In this document: one piece after another, positions 46,715 to 58,531 of the stretch
Layout: every line of letters starts with the position of its first letter
Numbering within the stretch: position 1 is the stretch's first letter
NCBI GenBank assembly: GCA_019096195.1
Contig: JAGTXK010000267.1
Location: forward strand, 123,312-187,311
Source: Boletus sp. NGJ
Lineage: Eukaryota; Basidiomycota; Agaricomycetes; Boletales; Boletaceae
Length of the DNA stretch: 64,000 nucleotides
Direction of reading: 5' to 3'
Made by a program: the position numbers and the translations under genes
The notes under the pieces: model-generated
Database searches by the model: none
What the model saw: the letters and a program-made list of their open reading frames with translations, nothing else
Told to the model about the DNA's origin: nothing

Positions 46715-48317
46715 CAGTGACCTCCAAAACTGTTGCAATGTCTAACCCTGATGTGGTGCGTGCAGTGCACCACAAACACCCGTGGGAATTACACTTCGCT
46801 TTGGTGGGAACAAACAAAGTACACACTCTTGGCTACAATCCGGCCTCTGGATCATGTGATTTGGATCAGAGGCTGTGGAGTTATGTCTATTTCAAAACAG
46901 CAATACCATTGCAACAGTTTTGCACCTTTTAGTAGAGAATGTGCAATCTTGTTGAAATATCATCATAAGTGGCAATGTTTGGTTATACAAACAAAGATAC
47001 ACATACAAATATTTTGTCTGAGTTTGAAATAGTTCACACACTTCTTTATTTCCAACCACATCATCATGAGATCCATCTCTTCTACTCAGAAAAACACCAT
47101 TCTCTCTATGCTTGATGCTGGCCAGTCAGCTCATTCTATTGCTGCCACCACTGGTCTCCATGCTTCTACCATATCCAGGCTCCACTCCAAAGAGCGTTCT
47201 GAGCTTCAGAAGTCTGCTGGAGGTCGCCCATCCAAGCTTTCTCCTATCAATCTTCGTCATGCCATCCGTCTTATTTCATCTGGAAAGGCAGAAAATGCTG
47301 TCCAGGTGACCAAGGCTCTCACCAATGTGGTCAACCAACCCCTCTCTACCTCCACAGTATGCACTGGCACTTGAGAAAAACTGGTATGAAGGCTGTGGTA
47401 AAGTCTAAACGCCCCCTTCTATCAGCTAGGCACCACAAGGCTCGCTTGGACTTTGCCTATGCTCATAAGGATTGGACTATAGAGGACTGGAAGAAGGTAG
47501 TATGGTCTGATGAGACTAAAATCAATCGCCTAGGGTCAGATGGGTGAAAATGGGGCTGGAAAAAAGCAGGTGAAGGGCTTAATGATAGATTGGTTGAAGG
47601 GACCTTGAAGTTTGGAGGAGGTTCTCTCATGATGTGGGGGTGTATGACTTGGCAGGGAGTTGGCTATGCTACCAAGATTGATGGTAGGATGGATGGAGAC
47701 CTTTACCTTCAGATTTTGAAGGATGAGCTGCTGAATACTCTGCAGTATTATGGTCTAGATCCTCCTAACATGATCTTTCAGCAAGACAATGACCCCAAGC
47801 ATACTTGCAAAAAGGTGAAAGAGTGGCTTGGAGAGCAGGAGTTTGGGACTATGATATGGCCAGCACAGTCTCCTGACCTCAACCCCATTGAACACCTCTG
47901 GGGTCACCTCAAAAGAAGGCTAGCAGATCAAGAACAACCTCCTAGTGGAATTCATGAGTTATGGGAGAGAGTTCAGGTGGAATGGGAGGGGATACCACTT
48001 GAGGAGTGTCAGAAGTTAATTGAAAGCATGCCTAGGAGGGTTGAGGCAGTGCTCAAGGCAAAAGGAAGGCTATGCCAAGTACTAATACCCACTTCATATC
48101 AAGAGATGCAAAACTGTTGCAATGGTATTGCTGTTTTGAAATGGACATACCTCCACCGCCTCTGATCCAAATCACATGATCCAGAGGCCGGACTGTAGCC
48201 AAGAGCGTGTACCTTGTTTGTTCCCACCAAAGCGAAGTGTAAGTTCCCACGGGTGTTTGTGGTGCACTGCACACACCACATCAGGGTTAGACATTGCAAC
48301 AGTTTTGGAGGTCACTG
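46715..48317 (+). mobile_element. Tc1/mariner element, family III, copy F
   Basis: 1,603 bp, TA at 46713-46714 and 48318-48319; outer ends CAGTGACCTCC and GGAGGTCACTG. The outer AAAACTGTTGCAATG recurs inverted at the inner TIR edges (46,905-46,925 and 48,108-48,128). It inserted just 3' of the cyclin relic. Confidence 0.9.
47066..48085 (+). pseudogene. Tc1-type transposase, lightly damaged (copy F)
   Basis: ATG 47066, HTH region GQSAHSIAATTGLHASTISR, then a 2-nt insertion near 47,360, VVWSDETKINRLGSDG followed at once by a TGA (47546), FQQDNDPKHTCKKVKEW, SPDLNPIEHLWGHLKRR and ESMPRRVEAVLKAKG; a 1-nt insertion shifts the last few codons. All three catalytic acids are intact and only three lesions separate it from an open frame. 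Confidence 0.85.
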
Positions 48318-48319
48318 TA

Positions 48320-48873
48320 TATTCGACTTATCCACACATATCCTATTATTCAATCATCACCATCCAGCATTATCTGTTTATTCTGCAATCAAGAATTTCC
48401 TCATCAATGCCACTTTTATTCATTGCTTGTTATGTATGTCCTGCTGGCTTATGCCAACCTTCATGCAAGCTAACCGTTATCTGACATTGTTCTTGCATTG
48501 TTTGGTCAGCCATCCTCAGTTCATTGCTGTACCTTCAGCTTTGCAGCACAATATTGCTATTGTCTGGAATTCATTTGCTGCTGTTGATCGTTGTGTACAT
48601 CTGTTTCATCACCATCAATCTCTGTCCAGTGCTCGCATTGTCACTTGTGGTCATTTCTTATTCCCTCCCCAGTGGACACAACCTAATTTTCACAATACCT
48701 GACTACCTTAGCTTGATGCATGTATTCATGATTCTGCTTTCTTGCATACCCTTGCCCATCTACCCACCTTCTGATCCCTCACCTTCATTCACTTATTGCC
48801 TCCAAGGCAAGGAAGTCATTACAGTGGTGTGTTATGTACATATATGTTACTTCCTTCAATGTGCTGCTTGTCA
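48320..48873. other. No recognised gene between Tc1 copies F and C
   Basis: Plus-strand frames of 130-160 codons exist (one Leu/Ile-rich, 48,524-48,925), but they run into a Tc1 TIR and show no domain; taken as chance. Confidence 0.4.
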
Positions 48874-48875
48874 TA

Positions 48876-50452
48876 CAGTGGCTCAAAAAAGTGTCCCAAT
48901 GTTTGACTATTTTGCAAAGACTTGACATTTGCAAAAGAACCAAAAGGTATTAGCCCTAACCCTTGCTGGGCCATTGATAGCCCTAATCCTTGCCCTGAAG
49001 ATGAGCCCTTAGTCATGTGAGTTGGTTGTCATGGTACTGAGTTATAGCCATATTAAAAGGATATGTCATTGGGACACTTATTTGACCCTGATATTATCAA
49101 CTATCATTTAGTAAATAACATAAGGTTCTGATGGATGCTGTGCTTCAACCCTGTCTGATTATGTCACTTATATAACTCCAAATGGTATAAAGAGCAGAGA
49201 TACCATTCAGCCAACCCTACTTCATTATGAAATCCACTCTCCTCCTCTGCTAGAGCCAATATTCTTTTTCTCTCTGAATCTGGCCTTTCTACTAGGCAAA
49301 TATCATTCCAAACTGGTCTGGGGAAGTCTACTGTGGCCAGGGTTATCAAGGAGATCCACCCAGGCAAGGAAAACATCAAATTAGGATATCCTTCTAAACT
49401 TTCTCCTACTGATAAAAGGAGAATTGTCTCTAGTATTACCTCTGGCAAAGTTGAAAATGCTGTCCAGGCTACCCATCTCATCAATTCTGCTCTCTCTTCT
49501 CCTGTCTCTGCTCAAACTGTTAGGAATGTTCTCAAGTCTGCATCTCTCAAGGCTGTAGTCAAGAAAAAGAAGCCACTCTTGTCTGTGAAGCATAGGCAAC
49601 ATAGGCTAGCCTTTGCTCTCAAGCACCAACATTGGACTGTGGAGGACTGGACTAGGGTTATATGGTCAGATAAAACCAAGATCAACAGGATTGGGTCAGA
49701 TGGAAGGAAGTATGTATGGAAATTGGCAGGAAAGTCTTTGCAAGACAAGGAAGTTCAGGGAACAGTAAAGTTTGGAGGAGGTTCCTTGATGGTTTGGGGA
49801 TGCATGAGTTGGAGTGGAGTGGGGATTCTTGCAGAGGTTGAAGGGAGGATGAATGCTGAGCAGTATGTCTCCATTTTGGAGGATAATCTGCTTCCTTCCA
49901 TGGAAAATTCTGGAATTCCTGAAGAGAGCATTATCTTTCAACAAGATAATGACCCCAAGCACACCTCTAAAAGAGCCAAGGAGTGGCTGGAATCTCAAGG
50001 GATCAAGCTTCTTGACTGGCCAGCACAATCTCCAGACCTTAATCCCATTGAACATCTCTGGCAAATCCTCAAAAAAAAAACTCAATAGCTATACAACACC
50101 ACCAAAAGGAGTATGGGAGCTTTGGGAGAGAATTGAAGTGGAGTGGGGGAAGATAGAGGTTGAGGAGTGTCAAGGATTGATAGAGAGTATGCCTAGAAGA
50201 CTAGAGGCAGTGATAAAAGCAAAGGGAGGGCATACAAAGTACTAAATTGAAGAATAGAAATGTTGCTCAAAAAAGTGTCCCAATGACATGTCACTTTAAT
50301 ATGGCTATATCTCAGTGCCATGACAACCAAATTATATGACTAAGGGCTCATCTTCAGGGCAAGGATTAGGGCTATCAATACCTTTTGGTTCTTTTGCAAA
50401 TGTCAAGTCTTTGCAAAATAGCCAAACATTGGGACACTTTTTTGAGCCACTG
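48876..50452 (+). mobile_element. Tc1/mariner element, family I, copy C
   Basis: 1,577 bp with TA at 48874-48875 and 50453-50454, perfect ends CAGTGGCTC/GAGCCACTG. The right TIR is about 25 bp shorter than in A and B because the repeat ATCAATGGCCCAGCAAGGG region is missing near 50,380. Confidence 0.9.
49226..50245 (+). pseudogene. Tc1-type transposase (copy C)
   Basis: The family ATG is at 49226, but one extra base within the first seven codons ends that frame early; the long open part starts at 49333 (MARVIKEIHPGKEN) and is continuous to 50088. It passes through SWSGVGILAEVEGRM without the indel seen in A and B. The first catalytic motif reads IWSDKTKIN (Glu to Lys next to the Asp). A run of ten A (50071-50080) puts the last 50 or so codons in another frame. 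Confidence 0.85.
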
Positions 50453-50533
50453 TACACTAAGTCTGAGATCCTGTTCACAGAGCACTGCTACAAGACATCA
50501 AAGGCTTCTGAAGAAACAATGGATGGTCACCAG

Positions 50534-51013
50534 TGTTATAATATAAGAAATTTTCAAACTTTTTACATGAACACTTACTTTTTATTTTTGTCAAACTTTT
50601 TCTTTATAAGTCACGTGACTGTGCACGTGACCATGGGAACATATCACATGATAGGTCTAGAACCTATGACACCATATGACATCACACCTCATGTGATCCA
50701 TGACTCTTTAATTTCCACTCTTCTCACACAGCCTCTTTAATCTCCGTCTTACTATACTTAGTAGTTTATCTCACACACTGCTTGGTCTGTGCACACATCC
50801 TTCATGTATATAAAGTAGCACTTTGACGACTGGTAACCCCAGTCTAATCCACTTGTATTTTTCTTTCAACAACTCATTAGCTTTGGCCACTCTGGTCATC
50901 GTAGGGTTGGGAACAGTACGGACTAAGACTCCCCACCTCATTTGTTGAGCCAGGATTCGTGTAACCTGTGAGTAGTCTCAAGCCTTGTGGTTTGTGCTGA
51001 AAGGTTCATAACA
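50534..51013 (+). repeat. Gypsy 5' LTR
   Basis: 480 bp, begins TGTTATAATA, ends TTCATAACA; contains a TATATAAA box at 50807-50814 that should drive the genomic RNA. Confidence 0.92.
50807..50814 (+). promoter_or_regulatory. TATA box in Gypsy 5' LTR
   Basis: TATATAAA, followed by AGTAGCACTTTGA; the same box is at 56736-56743 in the 3' LTR. Confidence 0.55.
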
Positions 51014-51625
51014 CTTGGATTAGACTATATACACAACACTTGGACTCCAGAGCCAAGGAGATTATATGTGGGCCCAGTGTTTAAGGGACATCTGAAGTCT
51101 TCAGCACTTGACACTGACGAGTATAGTACTCAGCGAAATACTAGTTATATACGCTTGTCCAGCGTCATAAATACGGATAAAGTTGCTGCCAGGCATAGTG
51201 CACTAGCCCCACTTCTTAGGTGGTTGCCGATCTAAGCATATGCTGGTTCTACGATAGTAAACCCAGGTTCTCATGATTACCTGTGATGTCACGAAGTTAC
51301 GATACGGAGATTTATCTTGACTTTCTCCCATGTAACACCTGCTAGTAGTAAAGCAGTTATACTCCGGTCCCTCTATCACCGTTGCCCACCATTTTTAACG
51401 ATCTCTATTTCGACTTCTATGAAGGCGTAGGGACCCCAGAACCCGATTGCAAGATATTGGGTAGTAAGGTCCTGAAAGAAGACCGACCTAGGAAAAGGAA
51501 AACTTACATCAGAAACCCTGACAAAGTCAGACCTCTCCATCCCTCCTCCACATTCGCCTTATATCGCATCGCATACTTCTGCTCTTACCTCCGCCCAACC
51601 TCCCTTTTAAAACCCGTCCACAAAT

Positions 51626-52789
51626 ATGTCTCATCTAGACATTAACGAACTCGTTCAGAAACTCGCTGACCTCATGCAGGAACGTGACAAGGATAACATC
51701 ACTAAGAAAATCACCGACCCTGGAAAATGGGATGGCACAAGGTCCACCTTCCACCCATGGTGGATAAAACTTCATCTCTGGGTCAATGCACAGACCTGGA
51801 AAAATAACAAGATCATGGACATCACAGTCCTCTCGCGCCTCGAGGGAAAGGCAGAAAGCTTTGCTCAGCTTATAATGGAGCATTATCTCGATGAGGAGGC
51901 AACCATCGAGACAGACGCAAACGGGGTCATGCAACTGGCAAAAGGAGCCAATGCGTGGCCCACATGGAACAGGTTACAGGACCAAATAAAGACGCACTTC
52001 TGTATAGATATGTTGGCACACGAGTCTCTAAGGAAACTAGAGACCTTAAAACAAACCAGTCACCCCATAGACCTATTTCTACAAAAATTCAAAATCCTAA
52101 GGAAAGAGTCATACATAGACGATCATCACGCAGAGGTTCTCCTCAAAAAAGCCGTAGACTTCAAAATCTACGAAAGATCACGTCTAAACAGTCCAGCTTG
52201 GAACTTTGACTACAAGGACTTAGTCATCAACTACAGAGTAATCAGAAGGGCATTCAAACAAATGGCGAATGAATGCAGACCACCTATCTGAACTCAACCT
52301 CCTCGATCATCATTCCCTCCTCCTCGTGGGCAGCCCCCACACAATTCATATCGCCCCCAATATACGACAGTAGGCACCCAACCGGGCCACGGCGCACCCA
52401 TGGAAATAGGAGTCCAGCAGGCTGGACCGTCTAAGGAGACAAGGACCTGTTTCCATTGTGGTAAACCCAGCCACATAAAGCCAAACTGCCCCACAAACCC
52501 GTTTAAAAGAACAGGTCATCCACTAATGCAAAGACAGATCTGGGATTGGAACCAAGGCTCGTACATCGAGCAAACACAGGGAGAAAATGAGTATCCCCAG
52601 TTTTTTAACGAACCCCAATCCAGACAATATGCATCCCGACCTCTTCCACAACCTCCTGTAGCTACAACGGCACCAAGTGTAGCAGCAAGAACATACATTT
52701 CTGATGAGGCAGAAGTGTACTATAGAGACAAATTTGAAGTTGAGGCTAAAGCCAGAGCTGCACAGGCTTTAAATGGACAGCGCCAATGA
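51626..52789 (+). pseudogene. Gypsy gag, one premature stop
   Basis: 387 codons from ATG 51626 with one internal TGA (52289-52291). The capsid-like part (FHPWWIKLHLWVNAQTW, NRLQDQIKTHF, VLLKKAVDFKIYE) is followed by a Pro/Arg-rich stretch and one intact zinc knuckle CFHCGKPSHIKPNC. It would package element RNA into cytoplasmic particles. The stop codon overlaps the pol start as ATGA. Confidence 0.85.
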
Positions 52790-55700
52790 GTAAAGAGGGA
52801 ACTCAGCAGCATGAACATTCTTCTTTTTCTTCTTCTCTTACAAACTGTACTAGTAGTGATTTTCCAATTTCAGATCTTTCTTCTGTCTTACGTAAATTAA
52901 CAATACAATCCGCAAGGGCGTCTCAATTGAGCGTGGCACCGGACATAAGTGTGCTTAATTCCCTTGTCAAACAACAAAAAATATCTCATATCTATAAACC
53001 CACAAAAGTCACATTGAACCAAACATCTACGTTATCCTATGGTGGAGAATTCTCCCTCAAAACCATAGTATTGTGCAACATCAATGGACAGTGGTCGCAC
53101 TATCGTCTCCAATCCCTCTTGGATTTAGGAGTGTTGCACACCTTCATAGATCAGGACTATGTTAAACGTCATGGAATTCCTTTCTATACTATCGACAACC
53201 CCATAAAGATACATAACGCTGACGGCTCGGAAGGAGCTATTGGACTGATCTGTCACGCGGTAACCCTGATGGTGGAAATCGAAGGACATTATGAAGTCAT
53301 AGACGCTTACATATCAAAACTAGGAACCCATCACATGATCATCGGTTACGATTGGCTATACTGCCACAACCCTGACATCAATTGGGTGAAACAAACAATT
53401 ACCTTCCCTCATTGCACTTCATACTGTAAAATTATGGGACTAGGACCTACTTCTTCTTATGAACCAGTTCATCTTCGTACTATAGAAGAAGGACTCAAAG
53501 AGAAAGTTCCACTAACTTATCATGAATTTCTAGATGTCTTTTTGGAGAAAGAATCACAATGAATGCCTTTACGAAAACACTGGGATCACACAATCGATCT
53601 CAAAGAAGACTTTATTCCAAAGAAAGGATACGTTATTCCCCTTTCGGACATTGAAATGGAAGAAGTCAGAATGTTCATTAAAAAGGAAGTCAAGAAGGGT
53701 TACATCAAACCCTCAAAATCTCCATAGACATCCTCCGTCTTCTTCATCCCTAAAAAAGACAGTAAAAAATGAATGGTAATGGATTACTGATATTTAAATG
53801 AAGGAACAATCAAGAATTCCTATCCACTCCCTTTAATTCCGCAACTAATTGATAGACTCAAAAACGCAGATTTATTCACAGCAATGGACCTTTGATAGAG
53901 ATACAACAACATTCGTATCAAAGAAGGCAACGAATGGAAAGCAGCCTTCATCACCCTCATCAGAGCTTATGAACCAACAGTTATGTATTTCAGACTTATG
54001 AACTCTCCCTCCACATTCCAGACTATAATGAATGATATTTTCAACGATATGTATGCAGTAGTCGTTATTTACATTGACGACGTTATGATATTTACATCCG
54101 GAAAGACCAAAGCACAGCACAAAGAAGTTGTAAAGGAAGTTCTACGTTGCTTACGCGAGAACGACCTTTACATAAAACCTGAAAAGTGTACCTTCTCGGC
54201 TGATAAAGTGGACTTTCTGGGTATGGTAGTATCTAAAAAAAGGATAGAAATGCAGTTGAAAAAAGTAGATGGGGTCATGGATTGGCTGGTACCTACAAGA
54301 CTAAAACAACTCCAAGGATTCCTCGGATTGTGTAATTATTACAGGCGATTCATAGAAGGCTTTGCGCAAATTGCTCGACCCTTAAACAATCTTATCAAGA
54401 AAGACGTCTTATTCAAATGGGGTCCAGAACAACAAGAAGCTTTCTCAAATCTAAAAAGAAAATTTACAGAAGCGCCACTTCTCACATATCCAAATCGCGA
54501 TCAAGAAATGCGCGTGGAAACCAATGCTTTGGACATCGCCACGGGAGCAGTGCTCTCAACACTATGTAATAATGGTAACTGGCGACCAGTTGCCTTTATT
54601 TCCCACTCTTTTGATAGCGCAGAGTGCAACTACCCTATTTACGACAAAGAATTACTTGCAGTAATTTGCGCCCTGGAAGAATGGCGCTGTTATCTTATAG
54701 GTCACGAAAGATTCGAGATCTGGACTGACCACAAAAATCTTGAATATTGGAAGAAACCTCAAACTCTTAGCGGTAGACAAGCACGCTGGCATGCACTTCT
54801 CCAAGAATTCAACTATCTATTTGTGTACAAACCAGGTTGTTCAAATGGACGAGCCGACGCTCTGTCTAGAAGACCTGATCACAGTGACGCAGTACAAGAT
54901 CACAATCAAAACGTCACTGTGCTTCCTCCATCTATATTTATAAATCATGTTTCTTTATCTTCAGACTTTATAACAAAAATTCAAAAAGAATCTAAAAAAT
55001 ATGACGTAGACGCCATAAACAATTTCCTTTTTTACTCTGAACTTAGCTTATTCAAAAACAAAAAAGACCAAATATTTGTCCCTGAACTTTTACATACAGA
55101 ACTTATTACTTTATGTCATGATTCACCGATATCAGGATACAGTGGTCATTCCAAAACTATTCACACACTCTCTCGTTATTTCTCGTGGCCAGAAGTCATA
55201 AAGGATGTAAAAAATTACGTAGATCACTGCCAAATGTGCACCCTCACGAAGGGTAAGCAAAATGCACTGGCAGGAAAAGTTATCCCTTGACCTGCAGCAA
55301 AAAGACCCTGGGAAGATTTGTCGGTAGACTTTATAACCGGTCTACCTCCATCACAATTGTTTACCGCTATTTGCGTCATCGTAGATAGATTTTCAAAAGA
55401 AGTCATCTTTATATCTACCTATGATACTTGTTCCTCGAAGGATCTCACAATTTTATTTAGAGACCATGTCTGGTCAACACACGGACTCCCCTCTACTCTC
55501 GTATCAGATCGAGGACCCCAATTCGTGTCTGCATTTACCCAAGAGCTTTGTAAGCTCCTTGGTATTAAACAAAAGATTTCCACCGCATATCATCTGCAAA
55601 CGGACGAACAAACAGAGCACGTTAATTGAGATCTCGAGCAATATCTCCACACATATGCTGGAAAGAAACAACATGATTGGGTGGAATGGTTGAAGCTCAC

Positions 55701-56451
55701 CCAATTCTCGCACAATAACACTGTAACAACAGCAACTGGCAAGATCCCCTTTAAAGTTACCAGAAACTACATACTGCATATGGGTTTCGAAGGGCATCTT
55801 ACCGGTTTCACAAACGAGATTGGACGAAACCATAAACAGATAGAAGAAGCACTGGAAGCTACATGAGAGAGGATGATCACCTCTTCTGATAAAAAACAAT
55901 CCACTGCACCAGAATATTCTATTGGCCAACAGGTTTGGCTATCTACAAATAAATTAAAACTTCCATATATGGCGAAAAAGCTTACTCAAAAATGGATTGG
56001 TCCATACGCTATCACTCGGATCCTTCCTAATGCCGTAACGCTTAAACTCCCAAACCATGTTCATATCCATCCAACTGTGAACATCTCTCACATCAAACCA
56101 TACAAAGAAATGCTACCTGGACAGCCCAAATCTCGACCCGACACCATAGAGATTGATGAAGAGGGAGAAGAGCAGTTCAAAGTTGAATTCATTGCCACTT
56201 CCAGGATGAAGAAAGGCAAATTGGAATATTTGGTTCACTGGAAGGGTTACGATGACACTGATTGTATCTGGGAATCTGAATAAATTCACATCACTGCACC
56301 AGATGTAGTTAAAGATTTCCATTGTCTAAACCCATCTGCACCACGCAAGCTTTGTGGTTTATCCATTTTAGCATTCGCTTCTCTATTTACTCCTTATGAA
56401 AACTTCACCCAAAATGAAAAAACAATGACTCACCTGGAATTCAAGTCCTAA
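52786..56451 (+). pseudogene. Gypsy pol with C-terminal chromodomain, ten premature stops, no frameshift
   Basis: One frame of 1,221 codons. Protease near residue 120 has LLDLGVLHTFID, so the usual DSG/DTG is DLG. RT 53,560-54,250 with YIDDVMIF intact; RNase H with WTDHKNLEYW and an RADALSRR end; integrase zinc part H..C..C (HCQMC), then SVDFITGLP, VSDRGPQF and the D,D,E core; chromodomain at about 56,155-56,285 (YLVHWKGYDDTDCIWESE). Stops: 53560, 53725, 53770, 53788, 53893, 53896, 55288, 55627, 55864, 56281. The stops at 53770, 53788 and 53893 replace arginines well conserved in Gypsy RT (K-R-x-V, DYR, DLR). The chromodomain would steer integration to methylated-histone chromatin. Confidence 0.9.
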
Positions 56452-56462
56452 AGAGGGGGTAG

Positions 56463-56942
56463 TGTTATAATATAAAAAATTTTCAAACTTTTTACATGAA
56501 CACTTACTTTTTATTTTTGTCAAACTTTTTCTTTATAAGTCACGTGACTGTGCACGTGACCATGGGAACATATCACATGATAGGTCTAGAACCTATGACA
56601 CCATATGACATCACACCTCATGTGATCCATGACTCTTTAATTTCCACTCTTCTCACACAGCCTCTTTAATCTCCGTCTTACTATACTTAGTAGTTTATCT
56701 CACACACTGCTTGGTCTGTGCACACATCCTTCATGTATATAAAGTAGCACTTTGATGACTGGTAACCCCAGTCTAATCCACTTGTATTTTTCCTTCAACA
56801 ACCCATTAGCTTTGGCCACTCTGGTCATCGTAGGGTTGGGAACAGTACGGACTAAGACTCCCCACCTCATTTGTTGAGCCAGGATTCATGTAACCTGCGA
56901 ATAGTCTCAAGCCTTGTGGTTTGTGCCGAAAGGTTCATAACA
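56463..56942 (+). repeat. Gypsy 3' LTR
   Basis: 480 bp, eight transitions from the 5' LTR, four of them at CpG/TpG (or CpA) pairs. Confidence 0.92.
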
Positions 56943-57120
56943 ACCAGTCACTAATTAATCAATGGAGCTGAAGACTGGGCACACTTGGCAGTCATGCATA
57001 CTCTGGCACACATACTCCAGCATGCCTGCAGTGTCACTTACATGATTTGACTGGGGAGCACAGGACATCTTAATATCTAACGCCAGTTTTGGACAAATGC
57101 CTACTTATATCACATGTATT

Positions 57121-58227
57121 CATTAGTAAAAACAGGACTAACTGTCCAGTGCTGAACAGTACTGGACAGTAACATAGTGCTCATAGTGAGGGTCCAACTG
57201 GATAGTGGTTTGATAGTACTATGACAGTGTCTCATACTCTGTTCATAGTATGGCCATAGTCTGTTATAGTATTCTCATAGTGTCTCATAGTATTCTCATA
57301 GTACTTTCATAGTGGTCATAGTGATGCCATAGTATACATAGTGCTTCCATAGTGGCTTAGCAATCCTAATCCTAATCCCAATCCTAATCCAATTTCAAGC
57401 CCATTCTAATTTCAAATTCAATCAAATATTAATTCTATTAATTCTAATTCTAATTCTAATCCCAGTTCCAATTCCAATCCCAATCCTAATCCTAATCCTA
57501 ATGATTTATAAAGTGAAGTGTTGACTTCATGTAATGAGTAGAGAAGAATAAAATTAAGAAACAAGAGGGTGTGGGAATGTTTTTGAAGTCTGGCTTGTTT
57601 ATATAAGAATGGTGGCACAAACATTGGCAAACAATGTCCGCTTTTTTAACACTGAGTGTGGGAAAATGGACTTGGATATTTTTGTTGAGTGTAGGTCTAC
57701 ACTTTTGGTATACATTGTGACTACACTTTTACTACACTTTGGTGCGCATTTTTGGTACACTTTTGGTACACTTTGTTTGCTACACTGTACTACACTCTGC
57801 TACACTTTTGTTTTCTTTTTTTTACTACACTCTGTTTGCTACACTGTACTACACTCTTTTCTATACTTTTTGTACAACATTTGACTACACATTTGACTAC
57901 ACTTTTTGTGCACTTTTTGACTATACATTTTGTATGCTTTTGATTTAGGATTAGGATTAGGATTAGGATTAGGATTAGGATTGGCTTAAAATTACTACTA
58001 TGACTATGACTACTATGAATGTACTATGAATGCTATGAAATGCTATGATACTATAATACTATAATACTATAATACTATGAACACTATGAATATACTATGG
58101 ATACTATGAATACACTTTCAATACTATGATACTATGAACACTATGAGTTATCTATGAAACTACTATGACTAGTATGAAACTACTATGGCACTATGAGCAC
58201 TATGATGAAATCCTGTGTTTACTGATG
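57121..58227 (-). mobile_element. Element G, copy 2 (intact, inverted relative to copy 1)
   Basis: 1,107 bp, ends CATTAGTAAAAACAGGA and TCCTGTGTTTACTGATG. It carries the same internal tracts as copy 1 in reverse complement: GTCCAGTGCTG, CATAGT words, CCTAATCCTAATCC, GTACACTTT/ACTACACTTT tracts, ATTAGGATTAGGATT and CTATGA words. No coding frame of substance; the frames at 57,609-57,948 are products of the ACTACAC/TTTGTAC repeats. Confidence 0.78.
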
Positions 58228-58531
58228 TTCCAGCTCCAGCATGAATGAGCTAATGTGGTCATGTGGGTGGAGGCTGGTGGCAACTGGTCTTTGAAAACAT
58301 TAAAGGTTTCAAACCTTGAACCAGTTTAAATTGAATCAGCAGGTATGTCTGAGATATCTGAGCACCTGAATTGTGCTGACATTTATCATCAACAGCTACT
58401 AGCTCACTTAATTCTTGCTGAGGTCACATTTAGAAGATTCATATTCATGATGGAAATATGGTGTGAGCATGTACAAATTTGTTTTCCTCACAGTTTACTC
58501 ATAGTTTAACCCATTTCTTTCTTCTCCCACT

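Larger units (their letters stand above)
50534..56942 (+). mobile_element. Ty3/Gypsy chromovirus, full length
   Basis: LTRs of 480 bp (50534-51013, 56463-56942), perfect target duplication ACCAG (50529-50533, 56943-56947), purine tract AAAGAGGGGGTAG before the 3' LTR. The LTRs differ at eight positions, all transitions, so about 98% identity and a recent insertion. Order gag, protease, RT, RNase H, integrase, chromodomain defines a chromovirus. No clear tRNA match was found after the 5' LTR (CTTGGATTAGACT). Confidence 0.93.

Noticed and set aside
55504-55929. 141-codon minus-strand frame in the Gypsy integrase region
   Set aside because: Antisense of pol with no independent signal.
57360-57960. 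CCTAAT/ATTAGG tracts suggesting telomere or interstitial telomere repeats
   Set aside because: The words are TTAGGA-like and interrupted, sit inside element G in both copies, and do not form TTAGGG arrays.
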